Below, in pieces: positions 22,801-37,600 of a DNA stretch of 48,500 nt. The stretch is from Glandiceps talaboti (Eukaryota; Hemichordata; Enteropneusta; Spengelidae). The DNA lies in contig NC_135559.1 of the NCBI RefSeq assembly GCF_964340395.1, forward strand, positions 8,053,759 to 8,102,258, written 5' to 3'. The notes under the pieces were generated by a model. It did no database searches. It had not been told where the DNA came from and saw only the letters and a list, made by a program, of their open reading frames with translations. Position 1 is the first letter of the stretch. The number at the start of each line of letters is the position of its first letter. A program made the position numbers and the translations under genes.

Positions 22801-25800
22801 CATACATACATACATACATACATACATACATACATACATACATACACACACACATACATACATACATACATACATACATACATACATACATACATACATA
22901 CATACATACATACATACATACATACACACACACACATACACACATACATACATACATACATACATACATACATACATACATACATACATACATACATACA
23001 TACATACATACATACATACATACATACATACATACATACATACATACACACAAATGTGCATACATACACGTGTGAATGTTTATCAATACATGTTATAATG
23101 TACATTATATTAACATAAAAATGTAGATAAAACATAACAAACAAACAAATTTGGTTCAATAATGTGTTTTGATGTCATATATATATATATAATATTCGTA
23201 CATATATAATGAAATATGCATTGATTTTGCATGCAATGAAAAATTTACAAAAACAATATTGTGTAGAGGACTTCTACCGGTATGTAAGACGAGATTTCAG
23301 AAATTACATTTGGACAGCAAGTGTGTCAAGTGTACATGTATATAGTCAATGATATACAGATATAATGAATGACTAAAAGTAATTGTACAATGTACTTTAA
23401 TAGTACATGTAATAGCAATAAAAACCTGTTCAAGTTATACTTTAAATGGTTTCCCCAGCATGTCCTATATCTGTTTATAATGTCTATGTGTAAGTGTCAT
23501 GTTCCTATTAGAATGAGGATATTATAGTTATTGCCCATTTAGAGGCACTCTAACCAAGTACTAGTACTTTAGATCATGATCAGCATGGGTTCCTCCATTG
23601 TAATTAACACCTGTAGAGAGAATTCAATTTATCAATGTGTAGCTCAGATGCAGCAGCAACAAATCCTTTAGGTCACGAGTATTATCTGGCTGAATGAAGA
23701 AAAATATTGGGAAATAAGAAAATACCTTCTCAAGCGTAATTTATGAAAAATGAGAGGGAAATGGCAATTTAAACAATTTGACTTATATTGTGAGCACCTC
23801 AGAATCATAGAGGGATACAGTTGTCATGACATACACTGTAGAATGACCTGGGTATACATATGTACATATAACCCATATTTTTTCAATGTGGCTTTAGAAT
23901 TTGGTATAATACAAGCGTGCAATGTATTATACGTGTTTACACACTTGTACAGACACTGTGACAGTACAATATTTGTCACATGGTACAAGGACATACATAT
24001 ATATAATGTATTCATATCGGAGTGTCACTGTTTATGACCATGAGTCATCGCCATGAGAGTGTATAATAGTACCGGTAGTAGCAGGTCTGTGAATGAATAT
24101 TGAAAGTGTACATGTTCACTGACCATGACACTGCTATCATTGAAATTACTGATCGTGTCAACTAATGTATGTAGTCATTAATTTACATATGTGAAGGTAT
24201 GGGGTATGGCTGAATGAATTCACTTGTCAATGAGTATCTGTGCATTGGGAATGAATGAATGTACAATCACAGTGTCAAAAACAAATAACATTCTCTGTAT
24301 TAAAGCCAGAGCACATAGTTCTGCTGAAGTTCTGATGTTGAAATGTCAATATGTTGAAATGTACTTAATACATTGTACACGTTGGGTCATGTTCTTTTCC
24401 ATTGTACAGTAATTACTAATAGTGTACGAGTATATCGGATTCATTATTTTATCGGGCCATAAGGCTATATACTGTAGAATACCTGTCTTTATCGTTTATG
24501 ATACATGTAACAGCAAGGATTTTGTTGTGGTACATTGTAATTTGCAATTTTAGTATTTTTGTTTGCTATATACAGTTTACTATGATAAGAACAAATGACA
24601 TGTGTATATATTGTGTAGATAAAATGTGTCCAAAAGTTACCCTGGGGTCCCCACCAAAATTACTGTACATGGTACTTTGATATTTGTGGAAGCACCTATA
24701 CACTTGTACATGTACATGCATTTGTAGTTATTTCCAGATCATAAATTCAAAAGATTTACTATCTAATTTTGAAAGGATTATTTGCATTGATGTTTATGAT
24801 GTACGAATGAAAGTGAATTATAAATGCTTTCCGTCAAGTCAACTAGACTTGGTTGAGCTGGAAAAAAAAATTACCAGTACAACTTCAAATTTATCTGCTA
24901 TATTTAGTTATTGGCAGTCAACCTTGTGTGACTGGAATTAATAGTCTCATTTACCCTTGGCATTTCTACAGGTAGAAAATGTCATGTGACTTGATAGAGT
25001 TGTCTGATTGGTTAACATTACAAGAAGTCATGTGACTGAAATACTGTTATTTGGTTGGATAAGAATGTTTTAAATCATGTGACTCAGTGTTGTGTTATTG
25101 GTTGCCAGGTTTCACTCCAGGACATCTTTTACTTTTCAGTGGTTTATCATGCTGTTAACAAAAAGAGGATATGCTTTCCAATAATTTATACCGGGGCTTG
25201 TTTCACATCCAATAATCTTGCAATCTTACCACAAATCCTACATTGGAAGAAATTCACTATTTTATGATGAAAATGTTAATTGGAAATCAGTAAAGTGGCT
25301 GCTACACCTACGCAACATTCAAATGTCAAAATACCTAAAACTATATTATTATAAGAACACTTTTGTTATAATTGTAAAATATATGGATATTCTTTCAGTT
25401 CACTTTTTGTAAAGAAATGAATAATAAAAAATGCAGTCACACTTCACTTTTTTTGTAAAGAAAATGACTCTGTCCAGGTGTCATGAGACACCATTGACAT
25501 TCAAGAATTTCTTTATACGAATAAAAAACACAAGTAAGGCTATGCTTTATTAAAAATCAATTTAACTTGAACTTTAAACGAAGCAGATTGTATGGAAATA
25601 TGTATACTGTGAGATACGTCGTGTTGTTCAGCCGGGGTTGTTCAGCCCTATCAGACTTCTTATCCAGTGATACTGGCTGATAGCGTGGCACGAATGTCTG
25701 TATCTTACAGACTAGAAATAAGTAGTTCTTTTTAAAGTATAATCAAGGGTTCTAAGTCTTTATGAGTAATGTTACTTGTACAACCAAGGGTTCTAAGTCA

Positions 25801-28663
25801 CATTACTTGTACCACCTAGGGTTCTAAGTCTTTACAAGTAACATTACTTGTACAACCAAGGGTTCTAAGTCACGTTATTGTACCACCTAGGGCTCTAAGT
25901 CTTTACGAGTAATGTTACTTGTACAACCAAGGGTTCTAAGTCACATTATTGTACCACCTAGGGTTCTAAGTCTTTACGAGTAATGTTACTTGTACAACCA
26001 AGGGTTCTAAGTCACGTTACTTGTACCACCTAGGGTTCTAAGTCTTTACGAGTAATGTTACTTGTACAACCAAGGGTTCTAAGTCACCTTAGTTGTACCA
26101 CCTAGGGTTCTAAGTCTTTACGAGTAATGTTACTTGGACAACCAAAGGTTCTGAATCACTTTACTTGTACAACCAAGGGTTCTAAGTCTTTACAAATAAC
26201 GTTACTTGTACAACCAAGGGTTCTAAATCTTTATGAATAATGTACTTGATGTTGCAAGAACTACATGTATTTGTTCCTGTGTTTTATTAACAGACTTGAT
26301 GGATATTACCTACTTGTATTAAAAAGGCATATTCTTATGTCTGACAGTGTATTTCATAAACTCAACTTATTGACATGACAAAATAAAGCAATATAATATG
26401 TAATAAAGCAAATGAGTGCAACAAAGATCCATACACCATTATTACTGTATATTGCATAATCCTAGTTTGGATTATAGTGTATCTATTACTGTTACAGATT
26501 GGAACTTGTATATGGAGATGTGCAGCCAGGAACTATTTTTTTGTGTCCCTTTGATGCATGTGTTTTGGAATTTCTTTTGAATCCCTTCATCAGTTCGCTT
26601 TATTCTTTCCCAAATAAATGTACTTCCTGAAGATCCATTTTCAGGATGATTATGAAGGCTAGTCCATATCCCTTGGTTTTGTTGTCCTTGGGTGATTAAC
26701 AGAAAGAGGAAGTACATGTACATGTAAAACATAAAGACAAAATACATTTATATGTTCATCTACCACTTCCTTATTCTGTAACAGTTCATCGCTTCCTGGG
26801 GTGTGGAAGATGTGATTATTAGAACACATGATTATTCCCAGAGGAATTACAAACGGTTACAAAACTCAGATGAAATAAGTTAAATTAAAGAAAATTGAAA
26901 AATATGGATAATCATATTAAAGATAAAAATGAAATGTATTACATGGTTGAAAAATGATAATAAATTATATGAGTAGGCATTGCAGTCTCAAGTCTAAACA
27001 ATATATATTGCGTGATATTAATTATAATACATATATGTACACGTATTCTGTGTCTGGAAATGTGTGAATTTTCATTTATAGCTATCACTGAATATGATTT
27101 TACATCGCAATGTATCAGCCCCAGTTTGATGCAATTTGGATGTCTAAATCCATCCTGTCCCTTGAAATTGGCCGATCCAGTCTACCATTGTAGAGTCAGT
27201 ACGTGTAACTGTTACTTAATTAACTGTTGATTCTGATCACCTGATGATGCCAATGATGTCATCTAACACAGCCAGTAGATTTAAAACCCAGCAAGAGTTT
27301 GCATCTGTTGTGTGTTGTCTAGCCATCGCTCCATTAATTGACGTAAAATATTGAAAACAAAAGTCAAAGCATTAGACAGGGCAACAACACAGCTATTATC
27401 AACCACAGTGAAAGACTCGATTGTGCAAAAAAAAAAATACATGACTCCATGCATGTATATATATGTACTGCAGCTATAGTGGAGCCAGTCTGACTGACAT
27501 TCTCCCACACAGTTCAGGTGTAATGAATTGACTAGTAATGAAAAGTTTAAACTATACAAGATATATCAATCTATAAAAGAGTTACACATACATAGATGTC
27601 CGTAACTGTAATTTACTACAAATCAGAAAAATATGTCTAAGAAGTAACAAAGTAATCAGAATCTCTCCAGGGAAATTGATTGGGTTCGTCTCTACCGGTA
27701 GTCTCTTTCGTAATGGAAATAAAAATTGACATTTAGCCACAGACCCTACGCTATGATTTAGCTGTTGGAAAAAGTACAAACTGGAAAACATTTGAATTTT
27801 AATGAACATTACTGTAGACAAAAATATCAAAGTTATTACCAGAATTTTTAGTGACTTCCATGATCTTGCAGAGTTCACATTACTGGGACAAGCAATTAGC
27901 CAAGCAGGTGGACTTGTTATCAAAGAGTACCAATATTTACACATGTGATGATGGGCTCTTACATAACAAAAGTAAACAGCTGTAAAACCTCTATTCGGCG
28001 TCTGCATGGACTGCAATTGAGGCAAACCTTATCTCCGTCTTATATCAGTTGTTATCAATTTATTAGGCTATTATAAGTAACGCTACAAACAGCTTTAGAG
28101 ATGCAAACAACTTTTATGACACCCGTTTTCGCCAGGCAAGCCCGCGGGTTTGTTGCACTTGGACCGCTAATGGTTTGTGACTGTCATGATATTTGGGGAT
28201 GTCCAATGTTTGCACTATCTTGATCACAGTGGTGGTTAGATTTGCACAGCAGAGGCACTGGTAAAAGTGTTATCACCTTGTGTAATGGACCACACCAAAC
28301 AACAATAGTATAGTTTGTATTTATCTTAGTAAACAGATTGCCAGATTTAACTATTACATGTACATATACAATGTAACATGTATAACAAAATTTGATTTTT
28401 GGCAATGTCTCAGTTGAGTCGAATAACCATTGAATTTTCATTAAAAATGGGTAAATTTGATAAGTTTGTGTATGAATATTCTAGAGGAGCAGTTATTCAG
28501 TTTCATTTTTAAAAAAATTCAAAAAAAAAATGTAGATAAGTTATACAAGAAGGGTTACACGTACATGTACCTGTACTTTTACAGAAAATCTCAAAAATAT
28601 GTCTAAAAATAAGAATCACTTCAAGAATCTCTCCAGGGAAATTGATTGGATTTCGTAAGCCCC

Positions 28664-28694
<31 letters not shown>

Positions 28695-31600
28695 AAAGAA
28701 AAAAAAAGAAGAAAGAATGTATAAAATAAAAATAAGCAAAAAGATTATGTAGTAAGTGAAGTTTTACTGATTGGGTTGTGTTTGCTTTGTTACAGTACAT
28801 ATGTGTCTATTATCTCACCAAAGATAATCATTCCATTATCAAATAAATTTGATTGTATAATTGCTATCTTTTAGAGATAATTGTTACATTATATTCCAAT
28901 AATGGTGATCATCTCATCAGCAAATAAAGTTGGTTGTATGTGTGTATATTAGAGATAACTGGATAATTGTGACATTGTTATCAGTTATAATCCCACTGAT
29001 TTGAGTGGGCTTATAACAGTAATTAATGAGATGTGAATTTTGGTGAGCCATAATATCCACCAGATAATATCACAATATCTGAATCAGCCACCTAATTATG
29101 TGTAGTCTTTCTGATTTGGTAGTACATATACATGTACATTTGTATACCAATCTTCCTGTTATGAATCATGCCTGCAATGTGACCTTTGACCTTATGCAAA
29201 ACTGAGATTTACTACATATTCTTCATATACTCATTCGTATGCACATAAAATATTACATGACTTGTAAATGTCACACTTACTCTACCTAAAAAATTGTTTC
29301 TTTTGATGCCAATTAAACAAAAAAATGTGTCAAGAATGATGAAGTGTCTTAGAAAATCAAATTTTCAATTTTAAAAGAACAAATATCTTGGGCATTATTT
29401 TCGTTATATAGCTTGTGTGTCTTTATTATGATCTTTGGCATTTTCACCGGGTAGTTGGAATATCAATCAATTTTGAATTGAGAATTTTAATAAACACCTG
29501 TTCAGCCCTTGGCAAAGAGTAACAAACCTTTGTACCAAACATGTACATGTACAAATGTACTTAGAAATGCATGTGGAACTTGTAAGTCAGTCTGTATAAA
29601 TAGATGTAAAATACGATGTTTCGAATAAAAATCTTCATCAAGGTATTTATCGCCAAGCTTCAGACATGTTAGGTAAACACCTGAATATATCTGAATGTTA
29701 TGGAATAGAACGACAACTGCGCATGATTAACAGTTATACGTGTGAAAAGTTCTAATATTCGCACGCACCAAATAGAACCCAATAGAACACGCCTGAAATT
29801 TAAAAAAAATGATTAGACCAGAAATGTACTTACAATTATATGCTATATAGTTTGTTGTAATCATAGAACTGAATTATTTTCATAATTCATTTCTTAATCA
29901 CCTCAAAATATATTTTCACCTACCTACATATCACTAGTATATTTTGCAAGTGGTGGGCTTCGAAATACAATAGTATTAAATATCAGTAGAGTAGTTAGAA
30001 ATGTACTTTGATATTGGTGATGATTTTCCAGATTGATGCCCAGGTGGCATGTACGGTAGATCGTGAAAGACCAGAGTGATTCTCTCTTTAAATGTGAATT
30101 TTATAAACATGAAGATTCGTCACAAGAAAGGAGTACATTGTTTGCAGGAAATGCGGTTCCATTGATTTATGTGATGTGATTATTGAGTCTCTTTGTCTCA
30201 GTTATGGTCATAAATTATTTCCATTGCAGTGAGTATAACTAGATGAAAATCCCGCTGAGTCCGCTAGGATGACCCTATTTTTTTTCAGTTTCTCATTATC
30301 CGACTGACCCAAATTTTCAGCTCCAATATCAAAATATTTTTATTTTCGCCCACTCTCAATATTTTGTGGAACAGCACCCTCTCTGACAAGGATAAGGAAG
30401 CGTCTGGATTGTCAGCATCATCTACAGTCATTGTGGCGATGATAACACTTGTTCAAGAACAGTGCCTTTCTTTCATGATTGAAGTTATTCATGTCTCCTG
30501 GGAGGGGGGGGGGGGTTGCTGAGAACATGCCAATTGTGTAGAGAAGCTGAGAAAGGGTTTGTTACCAGAAATCCAATAAAAAGAAGATAGAGAGGAGGAA
30601 AAAGAGATGCAGAGAAACATGAAGAAGATGATTTAAAATTTTTATTTTTTTATTTACTTTGTTCATTTAGGCCAATACTCACTCTCCCTCCCATAAACGA
30701 ACATTCACAAGACATCGACATATTAATTTGTATACAGTGTATGATGTAAACATTATATTGATCACACCACTATCATGGTTAATACTATGTAAAACATGAT
30801 GGTAAACACATTATTAAAATTACTAACTGGAAACCCAGCACTGTATATCACGTTAGAAGTAAATTATAATAAATTTAGCAACATCTCAGTAACAAATATA
30901 GAACCTCATGTCATTGAAAGTGTGAAAATTTTCTAACTTTGGTTAGAAGTGCGAAAATGAAGTTCAGCAATTGCATTGATGCCAGACCCCCACCTCCCTA
31001 AACGACGAAGTTTGTAATGCTTGTGTGACATTGTGTGACATTGTGCGATCATCCTTAAGATATTAAGAAAGATTAGGATTTGGTAATGCACTGACACATG
31101 TCTACAGTAGGTTATATCGGTAGATTAATTTTACATGATGGATACACACGACTGCCATCAGATGAACTTCAGAAGCTGCACGTACATCTACTGTATGTAA
31201 ATTCCAGGTAATATTCCCATAGGAAGGTGTACTTAGCTGCACTGCCTAAATGTATTACTTTTCCCACCAAAAAACCCTACATGTACATTGGTCTACCCTC
31301 CGTTCTATTCCTGAAGCGTAAAGTCAGTAAAGATGGGTATCTTTTCTATTTTCCAGACATACCACTAAATTTTGGAAGTAAAATGTAAACTCAAAAAAAA
31401 AAAAAATTATAGTAATTCGTGTCGTTTACGTGTACTTGAGTGGTCATTTGTCAATGTCAGTAACCTGAAACTGTGACAGTGACAGTGCTAATATTGCAAC
31501 ATCAACAGTTGAAAAATTGCTGATCATGAGTCAGATTTTGATGAACAAATGTACAGGTATAGCAGTGTTCTCCATCAGAACATAAAGCATCATAGTTGAT

Positions 31601-34600
31601 TTGCATATGAATTGTTTGTTTTGTTATGCAAATTAAGTTATTTTGTTTCCCTATATACATGTTGTTTGACATGCTTACAATATATAATCCTGGGAGAAAA
31701 CTGCATACAGTGTGTACAGGTATACTACATGTAGGCAGTAGGTACAGTTGACAGTTTGATTCAGGGCCTCATTAAAATTGGTAGAATTTACAATTAAATC
31801 TGGGTACATGTATTTTGTAAGTATTTTTATTCTTGGCGACATAACCTGTCCAAAAAATTGGACAAATGAAGGATAAACAATATTTGACATTAAATGATGC
31901 TCTTGAAAAATTCCATGTAGGCATATTTTTACTATCTATTTAAAACAGGAATTTCATTAAGGTAAAACCTGGAAACTTCAACTTCAGCATCAGACAAAAT
32001 TAATTACAGCAAGAGTTAATAGAATGACACTAATAAGTGAACTTGAACTTACAACCTGAATAATATACGTAAATGGCATATTCATAACAAGAAGAGTTTG
32101 CCAGAAGATTGAATATATATGTATTTGATTATCATTGTATAGAGGCTGATCATTTGGCAAGCTGGGATTGTGGTATTACTTGCTAGACAAGAACTCTTTT
32201 ATTGACGAACACAGCAGTATAATAGTGATTGAAAAGAGAGTTTTGTTTACTTTATTAATCAACTTTTTCGACTCCTTGCAATGATAGTCTTTGCAGTAAA
32301 AGTGCTGTAATCTTTCAAGTAAAACAACAAACTCAACATGGGAAATTGATTGACTTTGATCTTAAATGATTATGATTCATGCTTTGAACCCATTTGTAGG
32401 CGTACAATGTATTCAGTACGGTACATCCATATGCATCATGATGTCCTTGTTTTACATCTTGTCTAAAAACTCTACATGTTGGCTCATTTTCTATAATCTT
32501 TCTCATCTCCACCATATACATGTAGTCAAATGGCTTTCTCTAGCCTAGCTGACTTAAGTTCTTGCAACGACAGCAGTATTTTAATGGTATTGGACCATTT
32601 ATGTATTAAATATAATGATGTTGTCGTGTTCTCATGTGACTTACCTTAAGACTGAAGGTTTAGTTTGTAATAAATAGGCCTTTGCAAAATATGACATGGT
32701 GGCGCTCTACTTCCTGTCTGTGTGTACCTTGGGGGTATACATAGTATAGGTTACTTGGTTAATCATACAGCACTGCTACTTTTCTCAGTGTCTGAACAAT
32801 GCAAAAAACATCCCTGATTTTACACTTCTACAGAATACCAAGTGACAAAGCTCTTAAGAAACGATACTATGAGGTGATTATCCCCAATTTGAGCGAAGGC
32901 ACAGTAGACTGTATTCTCAATTTCCTGTTAGCAGTCTAAAATGGCCTATTGAACGAAGTTAACAATTACAACCACCTGCATGGAATGGATTACTACTGAC
33001 ATGCTCTCTTCACCCTTTCTCCAGCAGGAGATTTTAAGCCGGATTTTTTGTAGAATTTGTGCATTTGAGAATACATTTGTAAGTGGAGAAAGAGATTGTA
33101 GAAAATGAGCCACACATACACTTTCTAGACTATGTTACGTCCCTCTTGAATAAGTTGAATAATTAAGGTTATTTTCATTATCGTTAACTATTCATAAATT
33201 AGTTAATTTCTAGTACATGATCTACTTTCTTTATCAGCTGGCTATATCTAATCCTTGGAGTGTCTGTTGAGTTCAATGAATTCACATCTGAGAGTATATG
33301 GTACAGAATACATGAAATATTCATGTCATTTGGAGTCAAACTGATAGCAACATTGACAGCTCATGTATTATTTTAGATATCAGAGGATTTTTGATATATA
33401 TTTTATATTCAGTAACAGAGAATTCGCGTGTTACTCAGAGCATAATGTGACTGATGTTGGTAATATATGAAATATACAATCAGATAAAGATTTGTCATAC
33501 GTATAGATTTTGTAAAATATGTTCCATTTTGATGTCATTACTAATACTACTTCTACCTACTAGACATGGAGGCAGACTAGATGGACAGATTTCTATTTGT
33601 AGTATTCCCTTAACCCTTTCATTCCTAGAGACGACATTGGAATAAATAGAAACTTGATTGTAAGAACATTTTCTAAAATTTAAGAATATTACTTCATTGG
33701 GAAGTAATATTTCTTGAATTCTGGTCTAAAATAAAGTTGATCTTTTTCCAAAAATTACAGAGAAACAAGAATTTTTGTTCAGAAATTTTGGCGGGAAAGT
33801 TTCTAGTCCTGAAAGGGTTAATAGCTCTTAGTACACACAATTAATGGAGCAGGCATGACAATTATCTTTACATATAAAACATAGATTTGTCAAATACACA
33901 TGTATATTCAATTTTAATATGTACATGTTTATAGGCAGACATGAACTCAAACTAGATGAAAAAAATTGTCTTGTTAGTATTCTTTTAATTGCTCACTATA
34001 TGCAGCAGTAATGACACATTTTTTTCTCATGTAAACATAAATTTGTCAAATATGTTCATTTTTGATATGCCCATGTATCAGCACTACATAATATTATGGA
34101 CATTGTATAACCTTAGACATGAACTCTGAATAGATGATAATATTTGTCATGGTGAATATTCCTTTAATTGCTCACTACATTGTATATGCAATTAATAGAG
34201 CAGTCATGGCCCAAAATTTTCATATCATGTGAACGTAAATTTCTCAAATATGTTCAGTTTGATATGAAACCACTAACGTGAGATGTATTATTATTAAACC
34301 AGACTTCACTGACAGATTTGTGGGTATTCCTTTAATTGCTAGCAACATGCAATTGGGAGCACACTCTCAAGGACAAACCTTTCAGTCAATAAAGTCAGAC
34401 AAGCACATGCTAAACAGTATTGTGAAAATCGATCTTTGCAGTCTTCAGTCTCCAGTCTCCAGTTGCCAATGATGTATCGGTATCCTCTATGAGGTATAGA
34501 ACTTGTTGAAGGTGAATTTGGTGAATTTTTTGCTCCAACACAGTTTTCCGAAAACTGGTACATTTTTACTGTCCATAGGAGAGGTGTTGTGGTTACAAAG

Positions 34601-34602
34601 TT

Positions 34603-34658
<56 letters not shown>

Positions 34659-37600
34659 CGTGCGTACGTGCGTGCGTGCGTGTGTGTGTGTGTGTGTATG
34701 TCTGTATACACATGTACATATATGTGCATACATGTGTGTTTTGAATAGTGTGTGAGTCAGTGTCATCATTTTCTCAAAAAACAACTGGCTCAATTCAAAC
34801 AATTCTTTGGGGAAATGGTCAGAATGACTTTTTGGATGAGATCTGTGCAAGGTACTTAGCATAATTTGCATATTAAACAATGGTAGATTTACCCAGTCCA
34901 AATATCTACACTCTCACCATTGATGGTGCCATTTGCAATGTACAGGCACACTTCAAGAAGCATTCATATCAAATCTGATACAACTGACATATTTTGCAGT
35001 CACTAGGTAGGGTACAACTTATAGACCCAGCTCAGGTGTCTGAATATTTCATTTTTCCATTTGTATAAAAGTGTCAAAAGGAAGAGCATGAATACATACA
35101 GGCATGTTAGACCAATACATGTACATTCAGTTTGTATATGTGAGCTGTATAGTACGACTTTTATTATCACCATATGTGTGTACATGTTGGCATGAAAAGT
35201 ATGATAAATATTTTGTATCAAACATTTCATAAGTTTTGTGATAATGTCAACATTCATACATGTTTGTCAAATGAACATGTATCACTACAGATTTAAAGTA
35301 TCATCGAATTCCAGTCTAGTCAGCCAGGTTAAATTTCCCATTGTTGTAGAACCACTTGGGGGAGCATGTTCTAGAGAGGCCTGCTGTGTTTATTTATTCA
35401 TTTTTGTTAATAAAAAAAATGTGTTTAAAACATACTACCAAGGACATTGTGGTACAACTGCATAACTTTGCAAAAAGGTGTTGTGGTTGGCCTCTTGCTT
35501 GTTGCTATGGATACAATCATGTACTTTGTATGTCATTCTGCACATTTGTGTTATTTCTAAATGCTCATTCACTTGACTACCCATCGCTATTGATATTGAT
35601 TGTTATGTTGCTATTGGAATGGTTCTGTTGCTAGTAATAGTTGTGTTCATTCACTTGCCTACCCATTCCTGTTTTCCTTGCACTATATACATGTGTGTTA
35701 ACACTTACGATGTTGCTATGGAGATGGTCTTTTTTGGTAAACACAGTTGTTGAATGCTTATTCACTTGAGTACTCAATACTGCCATTTCCAAGGTGCATT
35801 GCACCCTTCCCCATACAATGCTACAATGTGTGTTCTGTACGCTCAGAGAGTTTTGCAAATTGCTACCCAGGATGATGGTTGTCTGACTGACCAAATCTTG
35901 GATGTACTAATGAATTCCTTGTCTCGTATTGGTGTGGTTTAGTCATTGTTCTATAAAACCACTCCCAATTAAAGAGAAGTCTTTCCATGATAATGAAAGT
36001 GTTCATTTCAAATGCAAAAAAGACATGCACCATACAAAATGTAAATGTATTAATCTCACACGATGTACCTTGGAGCCGAAATGTCGACCGCTATTGAAAT
36101 GTACCTTGGAGCCGAAATGTTGACCGCTATTGAAATGTACCTTGGTGCCAAAATGTTGACCGCTATTGAAATGTACCTTGGAGCCAAAATGTCGACCGCT
36201 ATTGAAATGTACATTGGAGCCGAAATGTCGACCGCTATTGAAATGTACATTGGAGCCGAAATGTCGACCGCTATTGAAATGTACAGGCAGCTTTGGGGGA
36301 TAAGATAACGGTTGTACATGTACAATAATGAAACATTGTGATTTTCATACAATTATTGACGGTATGTTTATATCAAACTAAATGTTCATTTCCTCATGAT
36401 GGTTATGTAGGTATTTTGTTTCTGGTTGTGTGACTCATATCTCCTCTCTCTGTACTGAAATTTCTAGAAATATTGATGCTAAATTTCTCAGCACACAGAT
36501 GAAGAAGCACACAGATTTTATTAATGGGTAGAGTGTATGTTAGATAATACGAGACATGGTAATTTAACACGTAAAACCCTTTAATACTGTGTAAGAAGAG
36601 AGAGACAAGTAGAATTGGATTTGTATTGCAGTAGTGGGTGATAAGAGAGAGGTTTATATAATTATATATGCCAGACAGTCATTAGGACAACGCAATGTAT
36701 TGTTATGTTTCTCATCAGGTTACACTCTAGAAATGACAGATCTGTCAGTCAGACAGTTCAAGAAAGGAAAAGGAGGAAAAAGGTAAATGTGTGTCTATAT
36801 GTTGGTGTAGTCTGGATGCCAACAGGGATTCGGTGAGGGATAGCATTACTGGGGTGGGGATGGGGGTGGGGGAATAATGTTGGTGATACTTTCAGTTCAT
36901 AGTTGTAAAATATACTTTAAAAGTGGGTCCCTTAGATACAGCAAAGTCAAAAGGAATCCATGATTCCCCTACATGTATATGATAGGGAGATCATGAAAAA
37001 TGACCACATGATGATTGTGTAGATACTACTGAGAGACTAGAATTTCAGCGGTGGACAATCATTTTCAGTGTCACTATATGTTATCATGCCATGGCATTGT
37101 AATTTATTTCTGACCCAGTGATAGAGGACATAGATTTGTCAAAATTATTGTGCTTAATCAAAGAAGTATAGTGTTACAGTTGTGTCATATAGGTACATGT
37201 ACATGGATTGTGTCATCCACTAACTCACTCATTTGAGAAACCAGAGAGGGCTAAACAACACGCTGTACAACCCACAAAAAAACACCGGTGCATTTGAAAG
37301 ATTTCATGCATTGATAAAATTACATGTAGATATAAACAATACGACTGAAATATAAAAATAACAGGGATGCCTCCTATGTAAGTTCAGGTGATGTTTTTTA
37401 TCAAGTATCACTTTGTTTATACTGTAACACTAAACAGTCCATAATCGATTGTAAGATGTAGCATTTTATCCGTGAATAAAGTTGTGGGATCCTGGCTCAA
37501 TCCTGTGGTGTGTATACTCAGATAAGTTATCAACACTAATTATTATTGTATGTCTTTGCATGGAACTTGCCTCATTCCTGCTTACCACAAGTAAGCATCG

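Noticed and set aside
22616-23159. Long overlapping open frames (up to 164 codons) on both strands
   Set aside because: They are translations of the CATA microsatellite, which is open in every frame.
26472-26747. Minus-strand open frame of 91 codons with a polar, ordinary-looking middle
   Set aside because: No family recognised and no partner exon seen; it could be a fragment of an old element, but nothing supports a gene.
27582-28025. Minus-strand open frame of 147 codons with one hydrophobic stretch, resembling a type II membrane anchor
   Set aside because: Its C-terminal third lies in a duplicated repeat block, no family motif was recognised, and there are no supporting neighbouring exons.
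34339-34901. His-Thr and Cys-Val open frames
   Set aside because: They cross the (GT)n repeat and have no recognisable domain outside it.
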